This document shows positions 37,261 through 44,970 of a stretch of DNA of 44,983 nucleotides, in pieces (within the stretch, counting starts at the first letter, position 1; every line of letters begins with the position of its first letter). The notes beneath the pieces are model-generated. The model was not told the DNA's origin, made no database searches, and was given only the letters and a program-made list of their open reading frames with translations. This DNA is from an uncultured Verrucomicrobia subdivision 3 bacterium (lineage in GTDB: Bacteria > Verrucomicrobiota > Verrucomicrobiia > Limisphaerales > UBA11358): positions 1 through 44,983 of the forward strand of contig CAIPKV010000005.1 in the NCBI GenBank assembly GCA_903865745.1, written 5' to 3'. A program made the translations under genes and the position numbers.

Positions 37261-37454
37261 ATGATGCTTTATGTCACCGGCGCATCGCCAAAAAGCCTAC
37301 GCGAAATCGTAGGGGTGAGGCGTCCACCTTTAAGCAGACGAATAGGAGGCCAACCCATTTGCATAAAATCCGACCGGCATCGGTCAAACACGAATGTTCA
37401 TTGCCAACATTTGGCGATGGTTGATTGGATGAAAATTGATCTCGTGTCGCGCTG

Positions 37455-37616
37455 AATGTCCGTTTCTGAAACCGGAGCGCAACGAAGCGGATGTGGAGTA
37501 AGTGAGGTTTTAGAAACGGACATTGAGGGCGTGACAGACTTGGTTCAGGTCACCTGCCGGCGGTTTGTCTGCGCGGTTTGTAAGGCACGCGCAAACCGGG
37601 CAGTCAAAGCGCCGTG
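37455..37616 (+). ncRNA. Structured two-stem element, copy 1 (candidate RNA or folding ssDNA)
   Basis: Stem 1 is AATGTCCGTTTCT (37455-37467) with AGAAACGGACATT (37512-37524), 13 perfect pairs. Inside it lies a small hairpin CGC, loop AACGAA, GCG (37478-37489). Stem 2 runs from CGGCG (37558-37562) to CGCCG (37610-37614) with inner helices TTTG/CAAA, CTGC/GCAG and GGTTTG/CAAACC, closing on a loop that includes AAGGCACGC. Copy 2 keeps both stems with different bases. Strand and transcription are unknown; plus is written only for reading convenience. Confidence 0.55.
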
Positions 37617-37670
37617 ATCCCACCGTTCAATTTAGTTCCGGTTCGTTCCCGCTGGATTGCCAGCGCACTG

Positions 37671-37827
37671 AACCGGCGTTTCTGAAATCGGAGCCGACGG
37701 AACGGCTGTGGAGTCGCGGGATTTTGGAAACGCCGGTTGAGTGCGGTGCCGGCTAGGTGCAGTCCCGGCGGTTTAGTCTGGCTGGTTTCCAAGGCACGCC
37801 GGAAAGCCAGCCAGTCTAAACGCCGTG
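37671..37827 (+). ncRNA. Structured two-stem element, copy 2 (candidate RNA or folding ssDNA)
   Basis: Stem 1 is AACCGGCGTTTC (37671-37682) with GAAACGCCGGTT (37727-37738), 12 perfect pairs. Its inner hairpin is AGCCG, loop ACGGAA, CGGCT (37692-37707). Stem 2 is CGGC (37766-37769) with GCCG (37822-37825), then GTTTAG/CTAAAC, CTGGCTGG/CCAGCCAG and TTTCC/GGAAA, loop AAGGCACGCC. Shared unpaired words with copy 1 are TGTGGAGT and AAGGCACGC, and CGCCGTG also recurs at the right foot of stem 2. Copies are offset by 216 bases. Confidence 0.55.
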
Positions 37828-37930
37828 GAAATTTATCTTGTGGGTCTGGCCCACCTTGGGTCTGAACGATTCTGCCGGATTGACCGCCGCTAGATGAACA
37901 GAGTGCCTGACGGTTGTCAGATCCGCCAAA

Positions 37931-38356
37931 TTACTTCTTCTTGGCGGCTTGGGCGGCCCGAACCTTGGCCCAACGCGCTTTCGTAGCGGCAATAATCCGG
38001 GCCATTCCTTCCGGACTGATCTTGCCTTTCTTGGAAGCCGGTTTGGCAACCGTAACCGCTTTGACCGCGGGTTTAACAGCCACTACGGCTTTGGCGGCAG
38101 GCTTGGTCACCGGAGCGGGTTTGGCTTTGGCCGCGTTGATCTTGGCCCAACGTGCTTTGGCTTTGGCGGAGAGAATGGCTTTGGCGGCAGCACTCATCAC
38201 GAACTTTTTGGCCACCACCGGTTTGGCCGCCCTGGTGGGAGCAGGTGTGGCACCGCCGCTGAAAAGGGCCGTGAGTTCTTGGTTCAGGCTGGCAATCTGT
38301 TCTTTGAGATCGGCGGCCTGTCTGAGCTGGGCGGAAGTTAGATTGATCAGACTCAT
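37931..38356 (-). CDS. Histone H1-like Lys/Ala-rich DNA-binding protein
   Basis: 141 residues. A short helical N-terminus (LTSAQLRQAADLKEQIASLN) is followed by a strongly basic Ala/Lys/Pro-rich tail. Two related units end in AKAKARWAKI (~residue 63) and AATKARWAKV (~125), a motif common in small bacterial H1-like or NUMOD3-like proteins. It is probably a nucleoid-associated protein. It sits 16 bases downstream of the HU gene on the same strand, which suggests co-expression of two DNA-packaging proteins. Confidence 0.65.
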   Translation of the reverse strand: MSLINLTSAQLRQAADLKEQIASLNQELTALFSGGATPAPTRAAKPVVAKKFVMSAAAKAILSAKAKARWAKINAAKAKPAPVTKPAAKAVVAVKPAVKAVTVAKPASKKGKISPEGMARIIAATKARWAKVRAAQAAKKK

Positions 38357-38372
38357 AAAATTAAAATATCAC

Positions 38373-38660
38373 TTACTTGGTGCCGAGGATGGCGTCCTTG
38401 GCGGCTTTGGCGACACGGAATTTCACGACGCGCTTGGCCTTGATCTTGATGGTTTCGCCGGTGGCCGGGTTGCGGCCCATGCGCGCGGCACGGTTGACGA
38501 GGACCAGCTTGCCGAGGCCGGGAATGGTGAAACTGTTCTTAGCGTTCTTGTAGGCCAGTTGAACGAGGGATTCCAGGACTTCAACGGCCTGTTTCTTGGT
38601 GAGGTTGTTCTTGGTGGCGAGTTCCGCCGCGATTTGTGATTTGGTCAATGCTTTTGCCAT
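38373..38660 (-). CDS. HU/IHF family DNA-binding protein
   Basis: 95 residues: MAKALTKSQIA at the N-terminus, the helical dimerisation part (KKQAVEVLESLVQLA), FTIPGLGKL, then the DNA-binding beta-arm region RAARMGRNPATGETIKI, with the conserved arm-tip RNPATGE. It binds and bends DNA and compacts the nucleoid. It is co-oriented with the H1-like gene and divergent from the J-domain-like gene at 38776. As part of a mobile-element region it could be an accessory copy. Confidence 0.93.
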   Translation of the reverse strand: MAKALTKSQIAAELATKNNLTKKQAVEVLESLVQLAYKNAKNSFTIPGLGKLVLVNRAARMGRNPATGETIKIKAKRVVKFRVAKAAKDAILGTK

Positions 38661-38775
38661 AATCTGAATAGAAGCAGTTCCATCAACAACGTGCTTTCTC
38701 AGCCTATTGGCCGCGAGCAGGCGCGAAGATGCGCTGGAAGTGGGGCGGGCGGACTGATACTGTGCGGCACTTTTA

Positions 38776-39846
38776 ATGCCACGCCGCGCGCCCAGACAAA
38801 AAACCCACGGTCAAGCCGACGTTCACGCTCACGCGGGCAACCATTGCCGCGCGCTGGTGCGGGTGGATGGCTCGGGCATCCGGAAGAAAATCAAGCAGGA
38901 CTACGAGAAGGCGCGGCGCGACTTGGACAATTCGCGGCGGGTGCTCGACCAGTTTCAGCAGACGGATCAGCCGCAGTTCATGCGTTGGCTGAACAGTCAC
39001 TTCGGGGCGTTACTCACGGAACTCCGGGAACTTAATCTGAAGCTGGCGGCGGATGAGGCCATCGTTTTCATGGTGCAGAACGAAGTGATGTTTGGCGGCG
39101 GCTCCTACGCCCGGGCTTTCAAGCGGGTGATGGAACTGCGGGATAATCCTGAACCACCGCCACCACCCCCGCCGCCCGGCGGCGAACGGGATAGGAATCC
39201 GTTTGGAGCGGGACCGGACTGGGGAAATCCGCACGGCCCGGACGATCCGCTGAAAGCCATTTTCGAAGAGATGTTCGGCGAGGTTGGGCCGGATGAACGA
39301 CCCTGGGAAGAGCGCGGTCGTCAAGCCGGGCATCCTCCCCAAGCCGCTGCGTCGGCGCACGTTTCGAAACGGCTCAAGGAATTGTATCGCGCGGTGGTGC
39401 GCCGATTGCATCCGGACAGTCAGCGGGAAATGACGGCGCAAAAAACGGAATGGTGGCATCAGGCGCAGGCGGCCTACGAAGCGGGCGACGCGGAGCAACT
39501 GGAAGTGATCCTGACACTCTGCGAGATCGGCGAGCGCGGCACGACGGCGCACACGAGCGCCTCGCTGTTGCAGCGGATCACGGCGCAGTTGAGAAGTTCG
39601 CTGCGGGAGATCAAACGGCAGATCACCCAACGGCGGCGCGAGCCAGCGTGGAATTTTTCCAAACGAACCGACCACGCGGCGATGGCGGACCAAGTGGGAC
39701 GGGAGTTGCGGGGCGAGCTGATGGCGATGAAGCAGCGGTGGATGGATACGCAGGAGGTGATTGCGAAGTGGAAAGCGGCGGCGGAAAAGCTCAAGCCGCG
39801 GCGGCGGAAGGCGCAATCATTCAGGGACGGGGAGTTTCAGCTTTAA
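38776..39846 (+). CDS. J-domain-like protein of unknown role
   Basis: 356 residues. The N-terminal ~45 residues look unlike the rest, and the start could be further in (a GTG lies near 38859). A helical segment (IKQDYEKARRDLDNSRRVLDQF), a Pro run (EPPPPPPPPGG) and a Gly/Asp/Pro-rich linker lead to KELYRAVVRRLHPDSQREM (~residues 200-215), which carries the HPD tripeptide and spacing of a J-domain. A basic, coiled-coil-prone C-terminus follows. HPD suggests interaction with an Hsp70 partner, but flanking helices are weakly matched. No partner gene is nearby. Divergent from HU. Confidence 0.55.
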   Translation: MPRRAPRQKTHGQADVHAHAGNHCRALVRVDGSGIRKKIKQDYEKARRDLDNSRRVLDQFQQTDQPQFMRWLNSHFGALLTELRELNLKLAADEAIVFMVQNEVMFGGGSYARAFKRVMELRDNPEPPPPPPPPGGERDRNPFGAGPDWGNPHGPDDPLKAIFEEMFGEVGPDERPWEERGRQAGHPPQAAASAHVSKRLKELYRAVVRRLHPDSQREMTAQKTEWWHQAQAAYEAGDAEQLEVILTLCEIGERGTTAHTSASLLQRITAQLRSSLREIKRQITQRRREPAWNFSKRTDHAAMADQVGRELRGELMAMKQRWMDTQEVIAKWKAAAEKLKPRRRKAQSFRDGEFQL

Positions 39847-39887
39847 GGTCGCGCAGATTCTGGCGGTCGGGGCGGACGGAAGCGCCA

Positions 39888-39922
39888 TTGACAAGCCGGT
39901 GCCAAAGTGGCACCATACAGGC
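39888..39922 (+). promoter_or_regulatory. Promoter and palindromic operator of the DUF1778/GNAT pair
   Basis: TTGACA (39888-39893) is followed by a perfect 7-bp inverted repeat, GGTGCCA (39898-39904), AAG, TGGCACC (39908-39914). It ends nine bases before the antitoxin ATG. Ribbon-helix-helix antitoxins of this type bind such palindromes to repress their own operon. No consensus -10 is obvious. Confidence 0.6.
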
Positions 39923-40207
39923 ATGGAACAAGTTTTAGACGAACCGCGCAAGCGGATCACGGCCCGCGTCTCTGACAGCGTGCGCGACACGCTGGAGCAG
40001 GCGGCGGAGCTTTTGGGCGCGACGGTCAATCAATTCGTCGTGCAAACGGCGTATGTGGAAGCGCAGCGCGTGATTGAACGCGAGTCGGTCATCCGGCTTT
40101 CGCAGAAGGACGCGCACAAAATTCTGGCCCTGCTGGACAATCCGCCGAAGCCCAACAAGCGGCTGAAAGACGCGGTCAAAATCTACAAAGGCGCGGTCCG
40201 TGCATAA
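39923..40207 (+). CDS. DUF1778 ribbon-helix-helix antitoxin (TacA-like)
   Basis: 94 residues from ATG 39923. The N-terminal strand KRITARVSDSVRDTLEQAAELLG and following helix TVNQFVVQTAYVEAQ are the DUF1778/TacA RHH fold. The C-terminal tail (LDNPPKPNKRLKDAVK) is the type that wraps the GNAT toxin. The upstream frame to 39761 overlaps the J-domain gene and is not used. Overlaps the toxin start by eight bases, which favours coupled translation. Confidence 0.85.
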   Translation: MEQVLDEPRKRITARVSDSVRDTLEQAAELLGATVNQFVVQTAYVEAQRVIERESVIRLSQKDAHKILALLDNPPKPNKRLKDAVKIYKGAVRA

Positions 40208-40706
40208 AATTGAACTGCTGGCGAAGACTCACGACCGGGACGGTTTCGATTGCGGTAGTGAACCGTTGAATCTGTTTCTGAAGCAAACTGCGCGGCAACA
40301 CGCGGAGCGCGGAATCTCGCGAACTTTTGTGCTGGTGGATGAGGCCGTGCCTGCGCCAAAACCCATTGTCGGATTTTTCTCGCTCAACATCTGCCAGATC
40401 AAATCCGAGTCGCTGACGCCGCAAGAGGCCAAGAAGCTGCCGCGCGAGGTGGCCGGTGTCCGGCTGGGTCGGTTGGCGGTGGCCAAAGCGAACCAGCGGC
40501 AAGGCATCGGAAAAGCCCTGCTGGTGGCGGCGATGGGGAAGTTTATTGAAATTTTCAACACGGCGGGAGGGATTGGTCTGTTCGTGGACGCCAAAGACCA
40601 GGAGGCCAAACGCTACTATGAGCAATTTGGGTTTGTCTCCCTGCCTTCAAATGAATTGGAATTATTTCTGCCGGTCAAAACGATCCAAGAGGCACTGAAC
40701 GCATAA
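40200..40706 (+). CDS. GNAT acetyltransferase toxin (TacT-like)
   Basis: 168 residues from a GTG at 40200. FDCGSEPLNLFLKQTARQH is the hallmark start of TacT-type toxins, followed by VGFFSLNICQI, the acetyl-CoA loop RQGIGKALL (~100) and YYEQFGFVSLP near the end. Family members acetylate the amino group of aminoacyl-tRNA and block translation. The antitoxin is immediately upstream, so the pair reads as a stability module of the mobile region. Confidence 0.88.
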   Translation: MHKIELLAKTHDRDGFDCGSEPLNLFLKQTARQHAERGISRTFVLVDEAVPAPKPIVGFFSLNICQIKSESLTPQEAKKLPREVAGVRLGRLAVAKANQRQGIGKALLVAAMGKFIEIFNTAGGIGLFVDAKDQEAKRYYEQFGFVSLPSNELELFLPVKTIQEALNA

Positions 40707-41057
40707 CCAGCGGGGAGAGCGTGGATTATTTGGCCAATGGCGGGATGCGGTGAGCTTGGCTGCTGATTTTTAATCCCCGAAAATCAGCCTCAATGGGGTG
40801 TAAATAGTCGTTTATGGCAATCGGTGGCAAACGGTTTCGGGCGTCAAATCTCCGCCCCCCAAGAGCCAAATTTCATTCGTCAAAATCCGCCCTCCCCACA
40901 AAGGAAAGGTTCGCCAGAACGCCGCCAAGCCCCCCAAAAATGCTCAATTCGTGTCCCTTTCGGCGAGGATTTCAATCAATCGCGCCGGACGGCGCTTCAA
41001 AAGCAAAATGGCCCGCTGACGAACGTCAGCGAGCCGCGCAAAATTACTTCGGGAATT
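40707..41057. other. Gene-free stretch with dispersed repeat copy B
   Basis: Between the convergent GNAT toxin and HigA genes. It holds the 40774-40840 repeat and then a C-rich plus-strand stretch with several CCCCCC runs (40850-40945). Reading frames here lack recognisable content. Confidence 0.45.
40774..40840 (+). repeat. Dispersed repeat, copy B (matches 4394-4459)
   Basis: Contains GCCTCAATGGGGTGTAAA and TGGCAATCGGTGGCAAACGG, in the same orientation as copy A about 36.4 kb away. Its inner part is itself a near-tandem TGGCAANCG. Confidence 0.6.
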
Positions 41058-41061
41058 TGTG

Positions 41062-41355
41062 TCAGGTGGCGTCCACCAATTCAATCCGCACCGCTTTGCC
41101 CAACGCCCGTGCCACCCGCGACACCGTGGACAAACGCACGTCTTCGGCATGGTTTTCCAGCCGTGAAATCGCCGACTTTTTCGTCTTGGTGATTCGGGCC
41201 AATTTTTCCTGGGTCACACCGGCTTGTTCACGGGCTTCCCGCAGCATCAGGCCAATCTTGAACTCGGCATAGCCCGTTTCAAAATCTTTCGCAAACGCCT
41301 TGTCGGTGCGTTTGCGCCGTTCGATGTAATTTTCCACGTCGTTTTTCATAGTCAT
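41062..41355 (-). CDS. HigA-like XRE-family antitoxin
   Basis: 97 residues from ATG 41355, whose ATGA overlaps the toxin stop; a second in-frame ATG is at 41349. A Cro/C1 helix-turn-helix covers about residues 35-85: [19 protein letters not shown] and [11 protein letters not shown], then [11 protein letters not shown]. The protein is HigA-like in size and order (toxin first). It should bind its own promoter and neutralise the RelE-like toxin. Confidence 0.88.
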   Translation of the reverse strand: MTMKNDVENYIERRKRTDKAFAKDFETGYAEFKIGLMLREAREQAGVTQEKLARITKTKKSAISRLENHAEDVRLSTVSRVARALGKAVRIELVDAT

Positions 41356-41699
41356 TTCTTTCGGCTTAAATAATCCCGCTTGCGTTGTTCCGCCAGCGCC
41401 AGTTCGCGTTCCGGGGTTTTCTGCGTCTTCTTGGCAAAACCATTCGTCAGGATGATCAAACGCCCGGCATCCAAAAAACCCAGCAACCGGAATGCGTCGC
41501 CGCCAAATTCCGCCCGCACCTCCCAAAGATCATCGCGCCCCTCCAGTTTTTTGAAATACTGCTGCGGCACGCGCGGCAGTTCTTGGACGGCGCGCAGCAC
41601 CCACAAGACCTTTTGCACCTGCTTCGCGTTCAGCGAATCCAGAAACTCTTCCACCGGACAGGCTCCGGCTGCGGTCCGGTAATACTGGACTTCCAACAT
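41352..41699 (-). CDS. HigB/RelE-superfamily toxin (Gp49/DUF891-like)
   Basis: 115 residues from ATG 41699 ([12 protein letters not shown]), chosen because the promoter leaves no room for the longer frame to 41735. The sequence [11 protein letters not shown], the helix [31 protein letters not shown] and [13 protein letters not shown] follow the Gp49/HigB pattern, with the basic residues of the last block expected at the ribosome-dependent mRNA-cleaving site. Partner antitoxin overlaps downstream. Confidence 0.88.
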   Translation of the reverse strand: MLEVQYYRTAAGACPVEEFLDSLNAKQVQKVLWVLRAVQELPRVPQQYFKKLEGRDDLWEVRAEFGGDAFRLLGFLDAGRLIILTNGFAKKTQKTPERELALAEQRKRDYLSRKK

Positions 41700-41706
41700 T
41701 GTGCCA

Positions 41707-41735
41707 ATGTTAACGCAATTGTGAACCTCTGTCAA
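41707..41735 (-). promoter_or_regulatory. Consensus sigma-70 promoter of the higBA-like operon
   Basis: On the minus strand TTGACA (41735-41730) and TAACAT (41712-41707) are separated by exactly 17 bases. The start ATG (41699) lies only seven bases past the -10, so the transcript should be leaderless or nearly so. Confidence 0.75.
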
Positions 41736-41795
41736 ACCCGGTCGCGCGCCGTTTTCGCCGTGCGCAGCAAGGTGAAGCTGTTCGCGGCCTGATTC

Positions 41796-44612
41796 TTAAA
41801 CGTGGACCCCGTGCGATTTTGAAACCTGTTGCGTTTGCGTCTGACGAATCGCCTCGTGTTCCCGCGCCCGCCGGCTATTGGTCATCAGCACCGCCCTGCG
41901 TTTGCCCCAGCGTTTGGCGATCAGGCGATAAAGCGGGTTGTTTTGATAATGCGCCGCTAGCAGGTCAAGCACCGACAGCCGATTCCCGCTGCGCGTGATG
42001 TTCTCGCGTAGCTGCTCCTTGTCGCTGGTAAAAATATGAATCCCCTTCTTGCCGCGCGAAATAGTGACATACCATTGCTGCTGATTCGTCGCCGCCTTCG
42101 CTGCGGAATCGGAAAATAACACCTGATCCACAGACTTGCCCTGCGAGGCGTAGGACGTGATGGCATAGCCCCGGACAAACTGCCGGAAGTTTTTGTCCAG
42201 CACCCGACCGTCCGCCAGCGCGATGCGCCCGTCGGGATGAACCATCTTGACCGTCACCAGTTCGCCATTGACCAGCTTACGGTTTTCGATGCTGCGGCCA
42301 TTAACCTTGAGTTGCAGCCGGTCACCGGAAGCTAATGCCAGTTCCTTGCGCTGGCAGGCCGTCAGTTTGTCGAGTTGCTTGAACGGAATGGGAACCGTCC
42401 GAGACTCTGCTTCCACCAGCAAATGCGTGTCCGTAATCTGTTTCAACTTCGCCGATTCACCGGACTTAAACCCGCGCACGTCCCGATTGAACACCAGCAC
42501 ACTGTTTTCATCATAAGAACGGACATCCTGTTTTTGCGCGTCGGTCAAATCCACCGGCTGAAATGCTGTCACAGTGGTTTCCGATTCACCAATCAATTTG
42601 TCCTGCTTGAGCGCGCCGCGAATGGCGTCATTCACTTTATGAATCTCATTCCAACTTTGGGAAACGACCACCGTGGATTGATGCTCTTTTACCAGTTCCA
42701 AGTAACGTGCCGTGAGCTTTTCATGTTTGTCAGCCAACGTGCAGGATTCGATGGTTTTCATTTTGTCCAGCCGCTCAAAAGATTCCGTGAACTTGCCGTC
42801 GCGGGCCTCCGTGACCGCCTGCCGGTATTCCCGAATGCGCCGGCGTTCCTCGATGTATTTGGCCAGGGCCGGATTTTGGCGGCGGATGTTCGTCAATTCC
42901 ACGGAGGGGATGCCAGAGTGTTTTTCAATCGCGCGTAACGCATCCGTCGCCTCGACCGCGCCGTGCTGCCGGGTGTCGCCCGACAAAACCAGCCGTGCCT
43001 TTCGCTGCACCACCAATCGGATCAACTCCAACATGGTCTTGCCACCAAGCTGGCCGGCCTCGTCCACGATGACGGCGGTGCCTTGAGCCAGTTCACGTCT
43101 GGCCAGAAAACTGGCCACGGTGGCCGGCGCGGGAAATCCGTCGCGTTCCATGTCCAGCACCTGCTGGCGTTGCGGCGCGAGGACGACCACACCACGCCCG
43201 TTGTCATGAATTTGTCCGACCATTTCACGCAGCACAAAACTTTTGCCGGTGCCGGCACCGCCGCGAAAGACCGAGACGCGGTTGCGGTTGGCTAACAGCG
43301 CGGCTAGGGCTTCACGTTGTTCCTCATCCAGCTTGGAATCAAACGGCTTTGACTCCCACACCAGTGGATAACAATCACTGATGCCCTGCCTCACGGCGCA
43401 GACAATTTGCAATTCGCGTTCGAGATGCTCGCGTGTGGAAACCTGGCTGGGATGATGGTCAAATCGCAGATAGCCGCGCTGCCGCGTGACGGCTTGAATG
43501 TCCGCCAATGAAACATCCCGACCTCGGGCGCGTTCGAGCGCGTGACGCCACAGCTCATGCTCGTGGACGATGGAGCGGCGTTCAAACAGATGTTGTTCCG
43601 CCCAGGCGACCGCCTGCTCGGAAACCTTCACGTCGGGAACCAGCACGGGAGATTTTGTCACCGTCAAACGGTTCAACGATGATATTTCATCCGCCGTCAT
43701 CTGGCCGGCCCACACGGTTTGCAGTTTTGCCAAACCGATGTCCCGAATTTTCCGGGGCCGTTCCTTGTGCGCGATGTTTTCACGGATGGCGGCAAGATTG
43801 CCCTCGGCCTTTTCCGGCTCGCGAGCCAGCAGTTCCCTGGTCTGTTGGTCAATCTCCCGATGCCGCTTGGAAAATCTTTCAATCAGTGCCGACGCGACAC
43901 CCTTGATTTCAAAATCACCGCGCGGTTTGTTTTCAATCTGATAACCGAACTTTACCAGTTCGCGCGTGAGCTCATGGTAATAGACATTCTCGACAAACTT
44001 CTGTGCCGCGAACATCTCGTGGTTTTGCAACGCCTTCCATTGCTTTTCGATGGCATCAAACGTGGCGTTGAAAACGATGCAGTGCGTGTGCAGGTGCGGA
44101 TCAAGTGCCCGCGACGTGTCATGCCGAAACATGGCAGCCACCAAGTTGCCCGTTTGCCGGTCGGTGCATTGGCCGTTTTTGCGCACACGAGTTGCGGCAA
44201 AGGTTTGCAATTGAATCATGGCCGACGCCACCGCTTGTTCGTGCGCCTCGACGATGTGCGCGTCATCTCCCACGAGTGCCGCGATGGATACGGATTTGGG
44301 CGGTGAAAAAGTAAAATCGTAAAACACTCGGCGATTTGCCGTCTCGCGTTCCTTGCCATCCGCCCCCATCTCGGTTCGGGTGGTCTTTTGCCGGAGCGTC
44401 AGCCGTTCGCCGGTCTGCGGATGAAGATTTTCACACAGGCGGGTGAACTCGTCGCCGGTGGTGACGCCATTCAGTCCAAGGTCGGCGGCACCCTGACCGA
44501 ACCAATGGCCGGGGACGGTTTGCCCTACGGCGTAATAATCGCCGACCGCCAGATGTTCCTTAAAATATTTTTTGGCGTCTCCAAGATTATATTGCGCCTT
44601 GGGTGCGAGCAT
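41796..44612 (-). CDS. MobF relaxase-helicase (TrwC/TraI type)
   Basis: 938 residues from ATG 44612 (MLAPKAQYNLG), the position where TrwC homologues start; a TTG nine codons upstream (44639) is possible. The relaxase domain (~1-300) has Tyr16, Tyr26 and Tyr27 near the N-terminus (TrwC uses Tyr18 and Tyr26), FYDFTFSPPKSVSI and the metal-binding HUH motif in DPHLHTHCIVFN. A RecD/TraI-like SF1 helicase follows: VFRGGAGTGKSF (Walker A, ~450), VIVDEAGQLGG (Walker B), LVLSGDTRQHG, and near the end GYAITSYASQGKSVDQVL and TISRGKKG. It nicks oriT, stays bound to the 5' end and unwinds DNA for transfer. The coupling protein and secretion genes are not in the window. Confidence 0.93.
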   Translation of the reverse strand: MLAPKAQYNLGDAKKYFKEHLAVGDYYAVGQTVPGHWFGQGAADLGLNGVTTGDEFTRLCENLHPQTGERLTLRQKTTRTEMGADGKERETANRRVFYDFTFSPPKSVSIAALVGDDAHIVEAHEQAVASAMIQLQTFAATRVRKNGQCTDRQTGNLVAAMFRHDTSRALDPHLHTHCIVFNATFDAIEKQWKALQNHEMFAAQKFVENVYYHELTRELVKFGYQIENKPRGDFEIKGVASALIERFSKRHREIDQQTRELLAREPEKAEGNLAAIRENIAHKERPRKIRDIGLAKLQTVWAGQMTADEISSLNRLTVTKSPVLVPDVKVSEQAVAWAEQHLFERRSIVHEHELWRHALERARGRDVSLADIQAVTRQRGYLRFDHHPSQVSTREHLERELQIVCAVRQGISDCYPLVWESKPFDSKLDEEQREALAALLANRNRVSVFRGGAGTGKSFVLREMVGQIHDNGRGVVVLAPQRQQVLDMERDGFPAPATVASFLARRELAQGTAVIVDEAGQLGGKTMLELIRLVVQRKARLVLSGDTRQHGAVEATDALRAIEKHSGIPSVELTNIRRQNPALAKYIEERRRIREYRQAVTEARDGKFTESFERLDKMKTIESCTLADKHEKLTARYLELVKEHQSTVVVSQSWNEIHKVNDAIRGALKQDKLIGESETTVTAFQPVDLTDAQKQDVRSYDENSVLVFNRDVRGFKSGESAKLKQITDTHLLVEAESRTVPIPFKQLDKLTACQRKELALASGDRLQLKVNGRSIENRKLVNGELVTVKMVHPDGRIALADGRVLDKNFRQFVRGYAITSYASQGKSVDQVLFSDSAAKAATNQQQWYVTISRGKKGIHIFTSDKEQLRENITRSGNRLSVLDLLAAHYQNNPLYRLIAKRWGKRRAVLMTNSRRAREHEAIRQTQTQQVSKSHGVHV

Positions 44613-44646
44613 TTTCGCCGACGTAAATCTTTTGGCCAAAATTGTG

Positions 44647-44970
44647 TCAACGCGGAGCCGAAGTGCTCATCTGAATCACCACACCATTCAGCCTTTTGGA
44701 TTTGCGTGCATTCTTGGCCTGCCAGTGGTGGCTCAAAGCTGCGGTGGCCCGTGACAACCATTCTTCGTCGTCTTCCAGTTCCAGCACTTTTTTCCGGCTG
44801 AAATATTTTTCACTGCTGGGGGCGGGCCGACCCAGCGGTTTCAGCAGACCGCGCGCGACCAGAATCGGCAGATCGTGCGGCTTGAAACCCAGGCAGGCCG
44901 CGACTTGCACAATATTCATCCGGGCGGGCAGCCGCACCAGATTCAACAGCTCTTTTAGTTCGTTGTTCAT
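44647..44970 (-). CDS. Small MerR/AlpA-like helix-turn-helix protein
   Basis: 107 residues. MNIVQVAACLGFKPHDLPIL with VARGLLKPLG and YFSRKKVLELEDD form a winged-helix pattern as in MerR/excisionase-type small DNA-binding proteins. A basic C-terminus (NARKSKRLNG) follows. It is immediately upstream of the relaxase on the same strand (short gap), so it may be a transfer-operon regulator or relaxosome accessory factor. Its start lies 13 bases from the window end, so upstream context is lost. Confidence 0.6.
   Translation of the reverse strand: MNNELKELLNLVRLPARMNIVQVAACLGFKPHDLPILVARGLLKPLGRPAPSSEKYFSRKKVLELEDDEEWLSRATAALSHHWQAKNARKSKRLNGVVIQMSTSAPR

Larger units (their letters stand above)
37051..37930. 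other. 880-base gene-free control region of the mobile-element operon
   Basis: No supported gene on either strand. From left to right it holds the TTGAA-repeat array (37161-37260), a 6-bp hairpin (CCTACG, loop CGAAAT, CGTAGG at 37296-37313), two copies of a two-stem structured element (37455-37616 and 37671-37827) and, between them, another hairpin (CGCTGG, loop ATTG, CCAGCG at 37650-37665). The density of hairpins suits an origin of transfer, an origin of replication, or structured RNA genes. Confidence 0.6.

Noticed and set aside
37455-37827. Integron attC sites
   Set aside because: The expected GTTRRRY and RYYYAAC ends are not found at the element borders and no integron integrase is present.
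39761-39922. Extended N-terminus of the DUF1778 antitoxin
   Set aside because: It overlaps the preceding gene, runs through the promoter and palindromic operator, and adds residues unlike the RHH family.
4394-40840. The 36-kb interval as one integrative element bounded by att sites
   Set aside because: The two copies differ too much for recent att repeats, no integrase is seen, and the interval spans an ordinary glycan locus plus only part of the transfer genes.
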